DNA of 64,000 nt from Gammaproteobacteria bacterium (GCA_027452045.1 DAIDHH010000141.1:1-64000); one strand, 5' to 3'; counted from the first letter of the stretch, positions 1 to 10,623 are shown. Notes: generated from the letters alone by a model not told the origin. Numbers and translations: made by a program.

Positions 1-598
1 CCAGACGCTTCCGGCGCATCGTGTGCAGGTCGGCTATCGCGACTCGATGGCAATGCGGCAACTGGCGTGGCGAAGACGTCGCGGTGCGTACGCTCATGCC
101 GTGGATCACCGATTTGTCGGATCTCATATGATCGGATACCCAGTCCTTGACCGAGGCGGGCGCCCGGGTGGCCTCGGGGCGGCCCGATCACTGCGACGGC
201 CGAAACTTTTCCATCGCGAAGCGTCCACTTGTGGGAGTTGACGCGACCTGTTTTCCGCCGCGGATCGACCCGGTTGGCACATCGCTGTAGCGTCGCGTGA
301 ACTTGGCGCTCAATGTGAGGCACCGCACCGACGTCGTTGCATTCCTTGCAGCACGCTTGCCGCCTGGTGGGCACTTGCGTCCGCACGGCCCGCAATACCG
401 CGGGTCGGAGCAGCCTTGACCGGTGTGCCGGCGGGTTGATGTAACCCCAGGCCGGTCTTGGTGGGACGGTGGTGTTTAGAGTGAATGGGGTTCGACCGAA
501 GTCCGGCGTGGACCCGTACGATGGGGTGGCAGAGTGCGACACGGAGGAATTCCGGATTCCTGGCTCGCGTAGTCCACCCAAGCAAAGGAGAATTGGAA

Positions 599-1498
599 AT
601 GTTACGCAACATGAATGATCTCGATGGCTATACCGTCAACGCCCGTGACGGTGCCATCGGAAAAGTGAAGGATTTCTATTTCGATGACGAGGCATGGGCA
701 GTTCGCTACCTCATCGTCGATACCGGCAGTTGGTTGTCGAGCCGCAAGGTCTTGATCTCACCGATGTCGATGGGCAAGCTGGACCCGAACGGCAAGGTGC
801 TGCCCGTTTCGCTCACGAAGGAGCAGGTCAAGAATAGCCCGGACATCGACCTCGATAAGCCGGTATCCCGGCAGCACGAACTGGAGTACCTCGGCTACTA
901 TAACTACCCGATTTACTGGGGGGGCGCGGGAATGTGGGGCGGCGGCGCCTATCCCGGTATGGTGTCGGGCGTGGGGTTCGATGCGGCATCGGCTGAACAC
1001 CGTCTTGCGCGGCCGCAAGATGAGCCTGTGGATTCCGTCAACGGACCACGCGAGGCGCACGATACTCATCTGCGCAGCTGCAAGGCGATCATGAAGTACG
1101 ACATCGAGGCGACTGACGGCGACATCGGTCATGTCCATGGTCTGCTGCTTGACGACGACACGTGGGCCGTTCGCTACCTGATCGTGGATACCAGCAACTG
1201 GTGGCTCGGTCATAAGGTGCTCATTGCGCCGCAGTGGATCCGCGAGATGCGGTGGTCCGACAAGACGGTGAAGCTGAACTTGACGCGCAAGGCGATCAAG
1301 GAGGCACCGCAGTACGACCCGGCAATCACCGTCAATCGCGACCGGGAAGCGCTCCTGTACAAGCACTACGATCGCCCTGGGTATTGGGCGAGCGAAGGGC
1401 AGCCACCGCCGCAGTCTCGGGTCGGGGAGCCGACCATGCCGCCCACCTTGCGTCAGCCGGATGGGAATGCCACGCGGGACGAACGCCATAGCCGTTGA
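599..1498 (+). CDS. PRC-barrel domain protein with two PRC-barrel repeats
   Basis: Two similar segments: DGAIGKVKDFYFDDEAWAVRYLIVDTGSWLSSRKVLISP and DGDIGHVHGLLLDDDTWAVRYLIVDTSNWWLGHKVLIAP; ATG at 599 preceded by AAAGGAG. Confidence 0.9.
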   Translation: MLRNMNDLDGYTVNARDGAIGKVKDFYFDDEAWAVRYLIVDTGSWLSSRKVLISPMSMGKLDPNGKVLPVSLTKEQVKNSPDIDLDKPVSRQHELEYLGYYNYPIYWGGAGMWGGGAYPGMVSGVGFDAASAEHRLARPQDEPVDSVNGPREAHDTHLRSCKAIMKYDIEATDGDIGHVHGLLLDDDTWAVRYLIVDTSNWWLGHKVLIAPQWIREMRWSDKTVKLNLTRKAIKEAPQYDPAITVNRDREALLYKHYDRPGYWASEGQPPPQSRVGEPTMPPTLRQPDGNATRDERHSR

Positions 1499-1639
1499 AA
1501 CGCGGTGCAGGTGCGGGGGGATTCCGTTCCCCCCGTTCTGCGTGGCGGCTCGGCTATCCCATCAGGTACTGTCACTCGCCGCCGTACTGGAGCTGGGGAC
1601 GATCGGCTTACGGGGCCGCTTCGCTGCTTCAGGCCGGGC

Positions 1640-2056
1640 CTATGGATTCATCGGGGTGCAGTGGCTCACGAGGCGCGGGGCTGTCAGTGCCATCATGTCC
1701 GCCTCGGCTGAGTGGGTGCTCTCGAGCCCTCCCGTATCGCTCATGGCAGCGCTTGTGTGCGCAGTCGCCAGCAGCTCGCGCATGGGAACCGGAGCGAGAT
1801 CGCACCATTCGATCCCGACCCCATCTCTCACTCTGCGCGTCACGAGGGCCGAGACACATTCCCCCTTGTGACCTGGCATGCGGGGCAGAACCATTTCGAC
1901 TTGGATTTTTACCCACAGCGGCAAACGGTCCGCGGTCCGCACGAATGCGCCGCTGATACTGGCGTTCACCATGCGACCAACCGCCGGCGTGCGCGGCTCG
2001 GCGAGCAATCGCACGGGCACATCGAGTAGGACACGTTGACCCCATCGGTGTTCCAT
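1640..2056 (-). CDS. PilZ domain-like protein
   Basis: MEHRWGQRVLLDVPVRLLAEPRTPAVGRMVNASISGAFVRTADRLPLWVKIQVEM resembles PilZ (RxxxR ... D/NxSxxG). Confidence 0.65.
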   Translation of the reverse strand: MEHRWGQRVLLDVPVRLLAEPRTPAVGRMVNASISGAFVRTADRLPLWVKIQVEMVLPRMPGHKGECVSALVTRRVRDGVGIEWCDLAPVPMRELLATAHTSAAMSDTGGLESTHSAEADMMALTAPRLVSHCTPMNP

Positions 2057-2509
2057 ATGACACTTCCTCTGGCTGCGTCGCTCCGGATACGTCGAATTGC
2101 ACTTCGCGCGACTTTTTCGTCCGCCGCAATACGCATTACTACCAAGGGAACTTGGGGCGGGTTCCACGGCGGGCGCACGTGCGGATCGAGCCCCTTGCAC
2201 ACCTTGCAGTCCTTCCCGTACGCGGCCGATGCGGTGCGAGGGCGGGCAGGCAAACAGGCCGACCTGATCGTTCTGACGTTTAGGCATCGCCAGCCGATTG
2301 CGCCCAACCGGGGAACGCGAATCTGCCTTCCTCCGCCACAATGAGCTTGGAGATTCACGGGCGCGTCCTTCTTGCGCGCAACGATCCCAGGCGCCGGGCC
2401 GCTCTGTCGGGATCTACTGCCACGCCCGCACTCGCAACCTCGAAATACGCACTTCTGCTCATATAAGCAAAAATTGACAACGGCCCGGTGGCAGGTACGA
2501 TCACCCATC

Positions 2510-2719
2510 GTGGAAGATGAAACACTGAACCGCCTGCTGGCCGCGGAATCCACGGCCGAGCGGATCATTGCGCAGGCCGACCGGGAGCGCACGACTCTCA
2601 TCGAGCAGGCCAAGCGCGCTGCGCAGGAGGCGCAGGCACGGCATGCACAACACACCGCCGAACTCCTTGCCTCCTTCACGACACAGGCGGAACAGCGCGC
2701 CGCGCAGACCATCGAGTGA
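2510..2719 (+). CDS. Small coiled-coil protein, V-type ATPase subunit G/H-like
   Basis: GTG start; EDETLNRLLAAESTAERIIAQADRERTTLIEQAKRAAQEAQARHAQHTAELL is a charged Ala-rich coiled coil; no other ATPase subunits nearby. Confidence 0.4.
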   Translation: MEDETLNRLLAAESTAERIIAQADRERTTLIEQAKRAAQEAQARHAQHTAELLASFTTQAEQRAAQTIE

Positions 2720-2855
2720 CGTCCCCGCGCGTTCGCCGTCACCACGGATAGCACCGCTCCCGGCGCCCGCGGCCCGGAAAGGCGCTCCTTCGTGAAGCGG
2801 TTCCCGCGCGTTTGGCGCGTACCAAGCGAAGCGCGAACTATCAGGGGGAATTCGC

Positions 2856-4010
2856 ATGGCGGTCTCGAGCAACTCACCGATCCGCTCGCGGGAATGGCGC
2901 GGCATCATCTTGGCCTTGGCCATCCTGCCGGTCGTCGCACTGGCCAAGGCGCACTACCAGGACCCGCAAGGACGGTACGATCTCGAGGTGCCCGCCGGCT
3001 GGCAGGTATATCCGGACAAAGCTGCGGATCAGATCATCGTGCGCCGCGGGGCCGTGCAGGCCATCGTCAGCGTGACCCGCCAGAACGACAGCAACGCGAT
3101 GACGGGGGCACAGTTCGTCGCCATCACCGCCCGAGAGTTTCGGCGCCAGTGCCCGACCTTCCGCCAACGCAAGAGCGGCACGCTAACGCTTGCGGGGGCC
3201 CCGGGCGTCTACGCGCTCTTCACGTGCGCGGACCCGAAGTCCCCCGCCGTTGCGGAGACCGATGCGGCGCTCACCGGGAACGAGTTCCTGGTCGGCGTTA
3301 CGCTGATCGCACCGCTCACCGTCTATTACGAATACCTGCCGGCGTTGGACAGCATTCGCAACAGCTTGCACGTGACGGGAACCCGCAGCGTACCGGCCGC
3401 CTCCGGCAAAGCCGGGTCACAGGCGATGAGCGATCTCGATAAGGCCTGCCTGGTCGGCGCCTTCACCCAGGAAGACTGCGGCCGGCGAATTGCGATGCTT
3501 CTGAGCCGCGAAACCAAACCCGGGACGGCCGCCTCCGCAGCGATGCAGGGCCGTGTGTATCGCGACCCGCAGGGCCGGTTCACCGTGGAGATTCCGCGGC
3601 ACTGGAACGCGATTGCGGAAGGCCATAATGGCGGTCTCGGCGTACAGCTACGCTCCGGCGCGAACTGGATCAACCTCATGCCCTCCGAACCCGCCGCCAA
3701 CCCCAGCGGCGTCGTACTCGACGAGGAACGAAAGATCGCAGCGCGCTCTCACTCAGACCGCCCCGCACCCTTCGGGCCGGCGGGTCTGCTGCAGATCTTT
3801 GGCAATGGTCTCGAGGTTGCCTACGACGAGTTCACCGCGACCTCGCCGCAGGGCGGCGCAGTCGACAGCCATATCGCCGGCATCGGCACCATCGACGGCA
3901 AAGATCCCGCATTTCTGCTCATGGTCGAGTCCTTCCATCCCCGGAAAAAGGATGCGGCGGACGACCCCTTTCTGTCGGTCGCGCAAAGCGTTCGACTGGC
4001 CACCCACTGA
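2856..4010 (+). CDS. Secreted/anchored protein with two related domains (YxDPQGRYDLEVPAGW / YRDPQGRFTVEIPRHW)
   Basis: Long ORF, hydrophobic N-terminus, internal duplication visible in translation. Confidence 0.7.
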   Translation: MAVSSNSPIRSREWRGIILALAILPVVALAKAHYQDPQGRYDLEVPAGWQVYPDKAADQIIVRRGAVQAIVSVTRQNDSNAMTGAQFVAITAREFRRQCPTFRQRKSGTLTLAGAPGVYALFTCADPKSPAVAETDAALTGNEFLVGVTLIAPLTVYYEYLPALDSIRNSLHVTGTRSVPAASGKAGSQAMSDLDKACLVGAFTQEDCGRRIAMLLSRETKPGTAASAAMQGRVYRDPQGRFTVEIPRHWNAIAEGHNGGLGVQLRSGANWINLMPSEPAANPSGVVLDEERKIAARSHSDRPAPFGPAGLLQIFGNGLEVAYDEFTATSPQGGAVDSHIAGIGTIDGKDPAFLLMVESFHPRKKDAADDPFLSVAQSVRLATH

Positions 4011-4021
4011 GAACCGCCCCG

Positions 4022-4606
4022 ATGCGCAGTCGCTCGCTGACCGCCTCAATCGGCGTAATCACCACTCTCGCGGCGGCCCTTTCGGCGCATGCCGCATCGC
4101 CGGCCGCGCTGTGCGCTCGCCTCGGAACGAGTGACCGGCTGCGTGCCCTTCCGGTTGCGCTCGTGCCGGCGGCGGTGCGCATCTTCAGGCTCGGGGCGAT
4201 GCCCGCCGCCCAGGTCGAGCGGTCAACGGTCTTCCGTTGTTTCGATCATCGGGTGCTCCTATGCAACGAGGGCGCCAACTTGTCCTGCGGCAAGGCCAAT
4301 GGCCGCCGGGACCTACCGGCGGCGTCCGCCTGGTGTGCGCGCCACCCGGGATCGTCCTTCATCCCGATGTACCTGACCGGACACGACACGATTTATGCTT
4401 GGCGCTGCGCGGGGGCGCGGGCCGCCACCGGTGCACCGCGGTGGCGGGTCGATGCCCGCGGCTTCATCGCCTCCCATTGGCGGCGGATGGGGAAGACCGT
4501 GCCGGCCGCCCGGTCCTTGGCCCCTCCGTTGGACCACACGATCATCAAGCAGAATCGTGTCCGCGACCCGGAAAATGCGTCAGTGAGCCATTCGACCGAG
4601 CATTGA
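4022..4606 (+). CDS. Hypothetical secreted protein
   Basis: ORF with signal-like N-terminus (ITTLAAALSAHAASPAAL), co-directional with neighbours. Confidence 0.45.
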   Translation: MRSRSLTASIGVITTLAAALSAHAASPAALCARLGTSDRLRALPVALVPAAVRIFRLGAMPAAQVERSTVFRCFDHRVLLCNEGANLSCGKANGRRDLPAASAWCARHPGSSFIPMYLTGHDTIYAWRCAGARAATGAPRWRVDARGFIASHWRRMGKTVPAARSLAPPLDHTIIKQNRVRDPENASVSHSTEH

Positions 4607-4647
4607 CGCGAACCCCGGTGGACCAATCAAAACCGGGGTTGACGCCA

Positions 4648-5352
4648 ATGGATATCAAGGTCGCGAAGTTCGCGGGGATCGCCGGCCTCGTGCTCGCGGT
4701 GCTCGTCACCGGCCGCAGCATGGCCGCCGGGTTCGGCTTTGTCACGCTCACGGATCCGGCGCTTGGCGGCATGGCCGCCGGTCAGTTGGCCATTCCGGCG
4801 GGCTGGACGGGCCACGGGATCGTGGCGGTCGACTCCTGTCATGTCTCGCAGGCCAAATTCCCGGTGTTCCGCATCCATTCCGCCGACGGCAAGATGAGCG
4901 CCCAGGCGTTGCAAAATTATGGTTGGACCTGGGTCACCGGCAACCCGGGTCTGAAGGCCGCCAGTGGCTGCCTGCCGCTCCAGGGTCCGGTCTCGCCAAC
5001 CAAATTCTTGCGTCTGTTGGTACAGCACTTCCTGCCGCAGGTGCACATCGTAGGTCCCGTGCCGCGGTCTTCCCCGTCGGGGGCACAAGGCGGCAAATCG
5101 GGCGCCTTGCGAGTCACCGTGGGATCCGGAGCCGCGCTCAACGATGGGCTGATGAGCGCGTTCGTTTCCTGTTCGGCGCGTACTGCCACCGACGGCTCCC
5201 CGGCGGGGGGTGCCTGTTATGCCCATGCCACGATCTTCTTCGCGCCGAGCGGCGAACTCGACTCTCTGCTGCAGATGGTGCAGCACGTGCCGCCGTTCAA
5301 GGTGAGCCAGCGCTGGCTGACGGCAGTCAGGCACTCCGCGGCGCATCGGTGA
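4648..5352 (+). CDS. Hypothetical secreted protein, paralogue of the next gene
   Basis: GFGFVTLTDPALGGMAAGQLAIPAGW...SGCLPLQGPVSPTKFLRLLVQHFLPQVHIVGPVP matches downstream protein. Confidence 0.75.
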   Translation: MDIKVAKFAGIAGLVLAVLVTGRSMAAGFGFVTLTDPALGGMAAGQLAIPAGWTGHGIVAVDSCHVSQAKFPVFRIHSADGKMSAQALQNYGWTWVTGNPGLKAASGCLPLQGPVSPTKFLRLLVQHFLPQVHIVGPVPRSSPSGAQGGKSGALRVTVGSGAALNDGLMSAFVSCSARTATDGSPAGGACYAHATIFFAPSGELDSLLQMVQHVPPFKVSQRWLTAVRHSAAHR

Positions 5353-5415
5353 GTCATTTCGCCGCCATTCGACGCGATCCTACAGAGGCCGGAATCTCAG
5401 CAGGGGAGAGGCAGC

Positions 5416-6732
5416 ATGAATCGAGGCACTGAAGCGGCCAGACGGAATGATCGGCACCACTGGCGCCCTCGCGTCGAAGGCCTTGCCGGCCTGCTCACCG
5501 CCTGGCCCGCGTGGCTCGGGCTGATGCTGCCGGGCTGCAGCGCGGCGCAAGGCTACGGTCACCTCGTGCTGACCGATCCTTTTCTCGGCGGCATGCAAGC
5601 CGCCGTCGTTGCCATTCCGGCCAGTTGGAAGGCTCACGGCAGCCTCGGTCGTGCCACCTGCGGGATGCTGGCCGGTCAGCCGGGCGGTATCCCGGTGGAA
5701 TTGCTCAGCGAGGAGTCCCCGGACGGGCAAGTGCAGTATCGCTTGCTGCCCGCGCTCGGCTGGCAGTGGACCCACAACAACACTCCGTGGGGTCGCAACC
5801 TTCGCCCGCATCCAACCGCGGGTTGCCTGCCGATCTTCGCGCCCGTCAGCGCCGCCCAATTCTTGCGCCTCTACGCGCAGCATATGCCGGGCGTGCACAT
5901 CGTCGGCCCCTCGCCGGTTCCGCCACACTTGCAGGCGGCGGTCGCCAAGGCCGCCGCCGAACAACGACATAATCCCCCGCAATACCGAATGCAAGGACCG
6001 CTGTCCGGAACGAGCACTCTGGATGCGGCGGCGCTGCAGGTCGAGTCCGGCGCAAATGGGCGACGGCGGGATGGACTCCTTACCGCGATCGTCACGTGCA
6101 AGACGACGCAGTTTCATCTTCCCAGCGGCTACAGCCAAAGCAGCGGCAATTGCCTCGCCAGAATGAGCTACCTCGTGACTCCACCGGGAAGGTTTGCGGA
6201 GATGAGCCGGGTTGTCGCCGCCTTGCCGCCGATCAAGTGGAACCGGCATTGGCAGGTTGTGCACCGCAGAATGCTGACGCGCGAAGGCAACCGGGTGCTG
6301 GAGGCTACCCAGCGGGAGGGGACCGAGAGACTGCGCCGTGCCTACCGGCAGGATCAGGCACGGTCGATCGCGAGTCATCGGGCCTTCATGCAGCAGCAGG
6401 CGACTCAGCAGCGGAATCACGAGGCATTTCTCGGCCAGATGCAGTCCGCGACCCGGAGCTCGATGAACAACGCCAACGCGGCGATGAACGCGCGCTCGAC
6501 GGCGGCCTCGGACTGGCAGGACTACTCGTTGAACCAGCAGACGGTGCGCGGGGCCAATGGCACGTACAAGACCTCGAGCCAATATACCAACGTGTGGTCC
6601 AGTCCGAACGGCCCGTCGCCATCGCACAGGCGCACCTTCGGCTCGACCGACAACAACGCGAACCCCAACTCCGCCACCGACAACACCTGGACAAAGGACA
6701 AGAAGGTCCACGGCAACGGCAAACCCCGGTAG
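5416..6732 (+). CDS. Hypothetical secreted protein, paralogue of the previous gene with an extra C-terminal Q/N-rich region
   Basis: GYGHLVLTDPFLGGMQAAVVAIPASW...AGCLPIFAPVSAAQFLRLYAQHMPGVHIVGPSP. Confidence 0.75.
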   Translation: MNRGTEAARRNDRHHWRPRVEGLAGLLTAWPAWLGLMLPGCSAAQGYGHLVLTDPFLGGMQAAVVAIPASWKAHGSLGRATCGMLAGQPGGIPVELLSEESPDGQVQYRLLPALGWQWTHNNTPWGRNLRPHPTAGCLPIFAPVSAAQFLRLYAQHMPGVHIVGPSPVPPHLQAAVAKAAAEQRHNPPQYRMQGPLSGTSTLDAAALQVESGANGRRRDGLLTAIVTCKTTQFHLPSGYSQSSGNCLARMSYLVTPPGRFAEMSRVVAALPPIKWNRHWQVVHRRMLTREGNRVLEATQREGTERLRRAYRQDQARSIASHRAFMQQQATQQRNHEAFLGQMQSATRSSMNNANAAMNARSTAASDWQDYSLNQQTVRGANGTYKTSSQYTNVWSSPNGPSPSHRRTFGSTDNNANPNSATDNTWTKDKKVHGNGKPR

Positions 6733-6839
6733 CGCGCAAGGCACTACGAACCGCGACGCGGTAGCCATGCTGTATCGCACGGCCGGTGGACCGTAAGAAT
6801 CGTGCCATTGCCCGAAAGCCCGCCGCAGTGGCCGCCGGA

Positions 6840-9302
6840 TCAGGACGAACAGCCCGATGAAAGCCCGGCAGTAGTCGCGGCCCCGCGCAGTATCGCTTGT
6901 GCCTCCCGTTCCACGTGCAACCCATAGGCGGAAGCGGCCGACTTCGCGAGTATGCGCACCGCCAGCACGGCGTGGGGGCGCGCCGCGGCATAACATTTTT
7001 CGCCGACCAAGGCTTGAGCGAGCGCCATTTGGCCGAGCCCGAACATCCGCGATCCGGGCGCAAGTCGATTGCGCAGGCTTTTGAGAAATTCCTCCGCCAG
7101 CGGCTGCGCGTCGCGATATCGTCCGACCGCCGAATAGGCGCGAGACAGATAGTAGAGAATCTCAACCTGATCCGACCTGTCCCCGAGGGCGCGCCGCCAG
7201 GTCGGCAATGCGCCCTCGAGCAGCTTGACCGCCTCGGCCGGCCGTCCCGCGCGGATCAACGCGTCTCCCCAATAGGGCACTTCTTCCAAGGCCTCTGCGC
7301 TCGCCGGCCCCTGGCATTGCACATAGCCGTCGTAGGCCTCGCGAAACAACGGCAGACTCTCGCTGATGCGCCCGCTCTGATTGTCGATCCAGGCCAGCCA
7401 ACCATTCACATTGGCGCGATCGCAAAGCGCCAATGGATCGTCTCGATAACGCTGCCGCAACAGCGAAAAGATCCGTGTCGCGGTGGCGACATGTCCCTGC
7501 ATATCCGCATCAGCCGCGTAATCAAGGAGCGCCAGGTCTTGATCGTTCCGCGGCAAGTGATCGGCGATGGCCGCATGCGCGCTCTTTCGCAACAGTGCGA
7601 GGTTCCCAGGCTTGATGTAGCCGTTGTTGTCCTCGTTGAACGCATAATAGACATCCGTAAGGATGCGCACCCGCGACGATACCGGGTATGCGTGGGCGAG
7701 CCGGAAAGCCTCCGCCGAAAGGGCTCGTCCGGCCGGAACCTCATTGCGGTCGAAATCGATGACCGCAAGATAGATTTCCGCTTCCACACGACTCCCGATC
7801 GCCGCACTGCCGTGGGACAACGCCAGCACCTGGCGCAACGCCGCGCGGGCATCGTCCGTGTCACCGCTCTCGTACATCGATTCCGCGAGTCCGAGCATCG
7901 CTGCACGGAGGTCGGCGGGATCTTGAATATAGGCCGGCAAATTGCGCACCCCGGCGCGCAAGAATTGCGCCACCGTAGCGACCGGCTTCGCCGTGTAATC
8001 GGGATTCGCCATGCGGAACAAGCGATGCATGAAGTTCTGCATGCGCACCGCGCGGTCTGCCTCGCGCAGGGCACGCGCCTGTCCCACCCATGCGTCCGCG
8101 AGGCTCGCGCCGGACACAGCCACGACCAGCACCGCAACCACCAGTGCCACTCGATGGCGGTCGATGAACTTGCGCATGCGATAGCCCGTGGTCTGCGGAC
8201 GCGCCTTGATCGGTTGATGCGACAGATAGCGCTCGAGGTCGTCCCGCAATGCCTCGGCGGAGCTGTATCGTTCCCGCGGATTACTCCGCAGGCAGGTTTC
8301 GAGGATCGTCGATAGATCGCCGCGCAGTTCCTGGTGAGCGCGCCGCGCGGCGCGATCTGCTCGCGGCCGGGCGTCCGCCGCCGCGCGCGCAAGGGATTCC
8401 GGTTCCAGGCCGCGAAGGGCCTTCTCCATGCGCACGACACCCGAGATGTTGCCGAACGGCGCCCGCCCGCAGAGAATTTTGTATAACGTCGCGCCAAGCG
8501 CGTACACGTCGCTCGCGGTGCTCACCGGACGATTCAGCAGCTGTTCGGGGCTTGCAAATGCCGGCGTCGCGACCAAGGTGGCCGTGGACTCACCGTTGGC
8601 CTGGGTCCATTTGGAGGTACCGAAGTCGAGGAGTTTGACTATGCCGCTCTTCGCGACCAATACGTTCGAGGGCTTCAGATCGAGATGCACGATCAGGCCG
8701 CGATGTGCGGCGCTCACCGCGTCGCACACGGTCAGGAAAAGGCGCACCCGGGATTCGATATCGAGCTGACCTTCGTCGCAATAGCGATCGATCGGTAAGC
8801 CATCGACGTACTCCATGACGATGTACGGCTGGCCGTCCTCGGTCGTCCCGGCGTCGAACAAGCGGGTGATGTTCGGATGGTCGAGCGATGCGAGCAGTCG
8901 CCGTTCGCGGTGGAAACGCTCGACGAAGGACGCATCGACGGCATGCGGCGCCAGCACTTTGAGCGCCGCACGAACCTTCGTCTCGGCCAGGATCCGTTCG
9001 ACCAGATACACGGTGCCGACGCCGCCGGATCCGAGTTTCTCGAGCAAGCGATACGGGCCGATCGAGACCGGCGAGAATCCCGCCGCTTCGCCGGCCGAGG
9101 TGTCCGGCGTCGTGAACGCCGGATCGGAGGTGACGCACCGTGCCGAACGCAGCAACGAGCGCACCCGTTCACGCAAACCGAGATCCGCGACCTCGTTCGC
9201 AAGCAATGCCTCGATCGCCGTGTCGTCGAGGCCGTCACAACGATGGAATAGCCGCTGCAACTCAGCCCAATGCGAGGCGTCGTCCGATGCGTGCTTGTCC
9301 AT
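6840..9302 (-). CDS. Serine/threonine protein kinase with TM segment and C-terminal TPR-like region
   Basis: GSGGVGTVY glycine loop, ALKVL lysine, HLDLKPSN catalytic loop, DFG; TM near HRVALVVAVLVVAVSGASLA. Confidence 0.93.
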   Translation of the reverse strand: MDKHASDDASHWAELQRLFHRCDGLDDTAIEALLANEVADLGLRERVRSLLRSARCVTSDPAFTTPDTSAGEAAGFSPVSIGPYRLLEKLGSGGVGTVYLVERILAETKVRAALKVLAPHAVDASFVERFHRERRLLASLDHPNITRLFDAGTTEDGQPYIVMEYVDGLPIDRYCDEGQLDIESRVRLFLTVCDAVSAAHRGLIVHLDLKPSNVLVAKSGIVKLLDFGTSKWTQANGESTATLVATPAFASPEQLLNRPVSTASDVYALGATLYKILCGRAPFGNISGVVRMEKALRGLEPESLARAAADARPRADRAARRAHQELRGDLSTILETCLRSNPRERYSSAEALRDDLERYLSHQPIKARPQTTGYRMRKFIDRHRVALVVAVLVVAVSGASLADAWVGQARALREADRAVRMQNFMHRLFRMANPDYTAKPVATVAQFLRAGVRNLPAYIQDPADLRAAMLGLAESMYESGDTDDARAALRQVLALSHGSAAIGSRVEAEIYLAVIDFDRNEVPAGRALSAEAFRLAHAYPVSSRVRILTDVYYAFNEDNNGYIKPGNLALLRKSAHAAIADHLPRNDQDLALLDYAADADMQGHVATATRIFSLLRQRYRDDPLALCDRANVNGWLAWIDNQSGRISESLPLFREAYDGYVQCQGPASAEALEEVPYWGDALIRAGRPAEAVKLLEGALPTWRRALGDRSDQVEILYYLSRAYSAVGRYRDAQPLAEEFLKSLRNRLAPGSRMFGLGQMALAQALVGEKCYAAARPHAVLAVRILAKSAASAYGLHVEREAQAILRGAATTAGLSSGCSS

Positions 9303-9331
9303 AGGAGCCGGTCACTCGCTTGCGCAACACC

Positions 9332-9922
9332 TCATCCGGCCGGCGCCCCGCCTGCCAATCGTTCGATCAGCCAGGCACGCGCGAATCGCAAGTCGCGGTC
9401 CACTGTGGCCTTGGACATCTTGAGCAGATCGGCGGTCTCCTCCGCGGTCGCACCCAAGAAGAGCCGCAACTCCACCATGCGGGTCTTGCGCGCGTCGATC
9501 AGCTCGAGTTCTTCCAATGCCCGGTCGATGTCCAGCACGTCCGCCGAGGGGCCGACGGTCGTGCCGGCGGTTTCCGGATCGAGCGGAATGCGAATGCCTC
9601 CGTCGCGTTTGTCGCGTCGCTCGGCGCGGGCTGCGTCCACAATGATACGGCGCATCAGCAGCGATCCAAGACTGAAGAAATGTTCGCGATCGGTGAACTG
9701 CAGTCGCCGCTGTTCTGCGAGCTTGAGGAACAATTCATTGACGACGCCGGTTGGCTGCAACAAAGTGGCGGGCGACTCGCCGCGAAAAAGCGCTCCGGCA
9801 ATCTGCCTCAAGCGCGGATAGACAAGAGCGAAAAGCGGGTCGAGTACGGCCGCGTCACCATCACTCCAGCGCCGCAGCAACAAGGTGACATCGCCGTCCG
9901 AACTCACGAATCCGCGCCCCAA
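9332..9922 (-). CDS. ECF RNA polymerase sigma factor
   Basis: Sigma70 region 2/4-like: LFALVYPRLRQIAGALFRGESPATLLQPTGVVNELFLKL...RMVELRLFLGATAEETADLLKMSKATVDRDLRFARAWL. Confidence 0.9.
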   Translation of the reverse strand: MGRGFVSSDGDVTLLLRRWSDGDAAVLDPLFALVYPRLRQIAGALFRGESPATLLQPTGVVNELFLKLAEQRRLQFTDREHFFSLGSLLMRRIIVDAARAERRDKRDGGIRIPLDPETAGTTVGPSADVLDIDRALEELELIDARKTRMVELRLFLGATAEETADLLKMSKATVDRDLRFARAWLIERLAGGAPAG

Positions 9923-10261
9923 GCGTCGTTGCCCGGCCTCCCGGCGGCACGCAATGCAATGACCAGCGGCAGTGACATCGGCAAGATGTTAACAGCTAAA
10001 GGCGCCAAGGGCGTGGCGAAATCGAAAGCCCATCGCGGGTTCCCGCGTGGCCGGCATCCGTGACGGACAGCCTGCCGACGGAATTTTATGTCGATAATTC
10101 AATGACATGGGAGCGACCACACGGAACCGCTCCTCTCTTCGGCGCGAGCGGATACGACATACCGCCCGAGGCGTCGTGAGTCATTTTTCGCTGTCTCGGC
10201 GCCTACCATGCTGACGGACCTGACGTAGCAAATGCCAAGTCCTCCGCAATGAAGCCTGCAC

Positions 10262-10552
10262 ATGATCGAACTATTGAAACTTCTCATGGACGGTCTCGTC
10301 CTCCGTGACACGGCCCGCAAGGGTTTGCTCAATTGGAAGGTCGTGCTCACCGGCTTCGGCTTCGTCATTTTCCTCTACGGCACCGGGCTGCCGGCCGGAC
10401 TCCTATACCAACGCAACCCGCGCTACGAGTGGCTATTCATCGCGACGCTGTGCGTCGATGCCATCGCCTTCATTCTCGTTATTGTTTTGGGCACCCGCTG
10501 GTACTTCCGAGCGACGGCAGCCCGCAATGAAAAGAGCCCCACGTCGCAATAG
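10262..10552 (+). CDS. Small membrane protein
   Basis: 96-aa ORF with two hydrophobic stretches (VVLTGFGFVIFLYGTGLPAGLL; WLFIATLCVDAIAFILVIVLG). Confidence 0.5.
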   Translation: MIELLKLLMDGLVLRDTARKGLLNWKVVLTGFGFVIFLYGTGLPAGLLYQRNPRYEWLFIATLCVDAIAFILVIVLGTRWYFRATAARNEKSPTSQ

Positions 10553-10623
10553 CCCCTGCGCCCGGGCCTGGTCGCAGTACAACCCGAGAATTCAGTCTGG
10601 ATGACTCGCATGAACAGGCGCGC

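Noticed and set aside
5380-6996. 538-aa minus-strand ORF
   Set aside because: Antisense to the secreted paralogue at 5416-6732; repetitive Arg/Gly composition.
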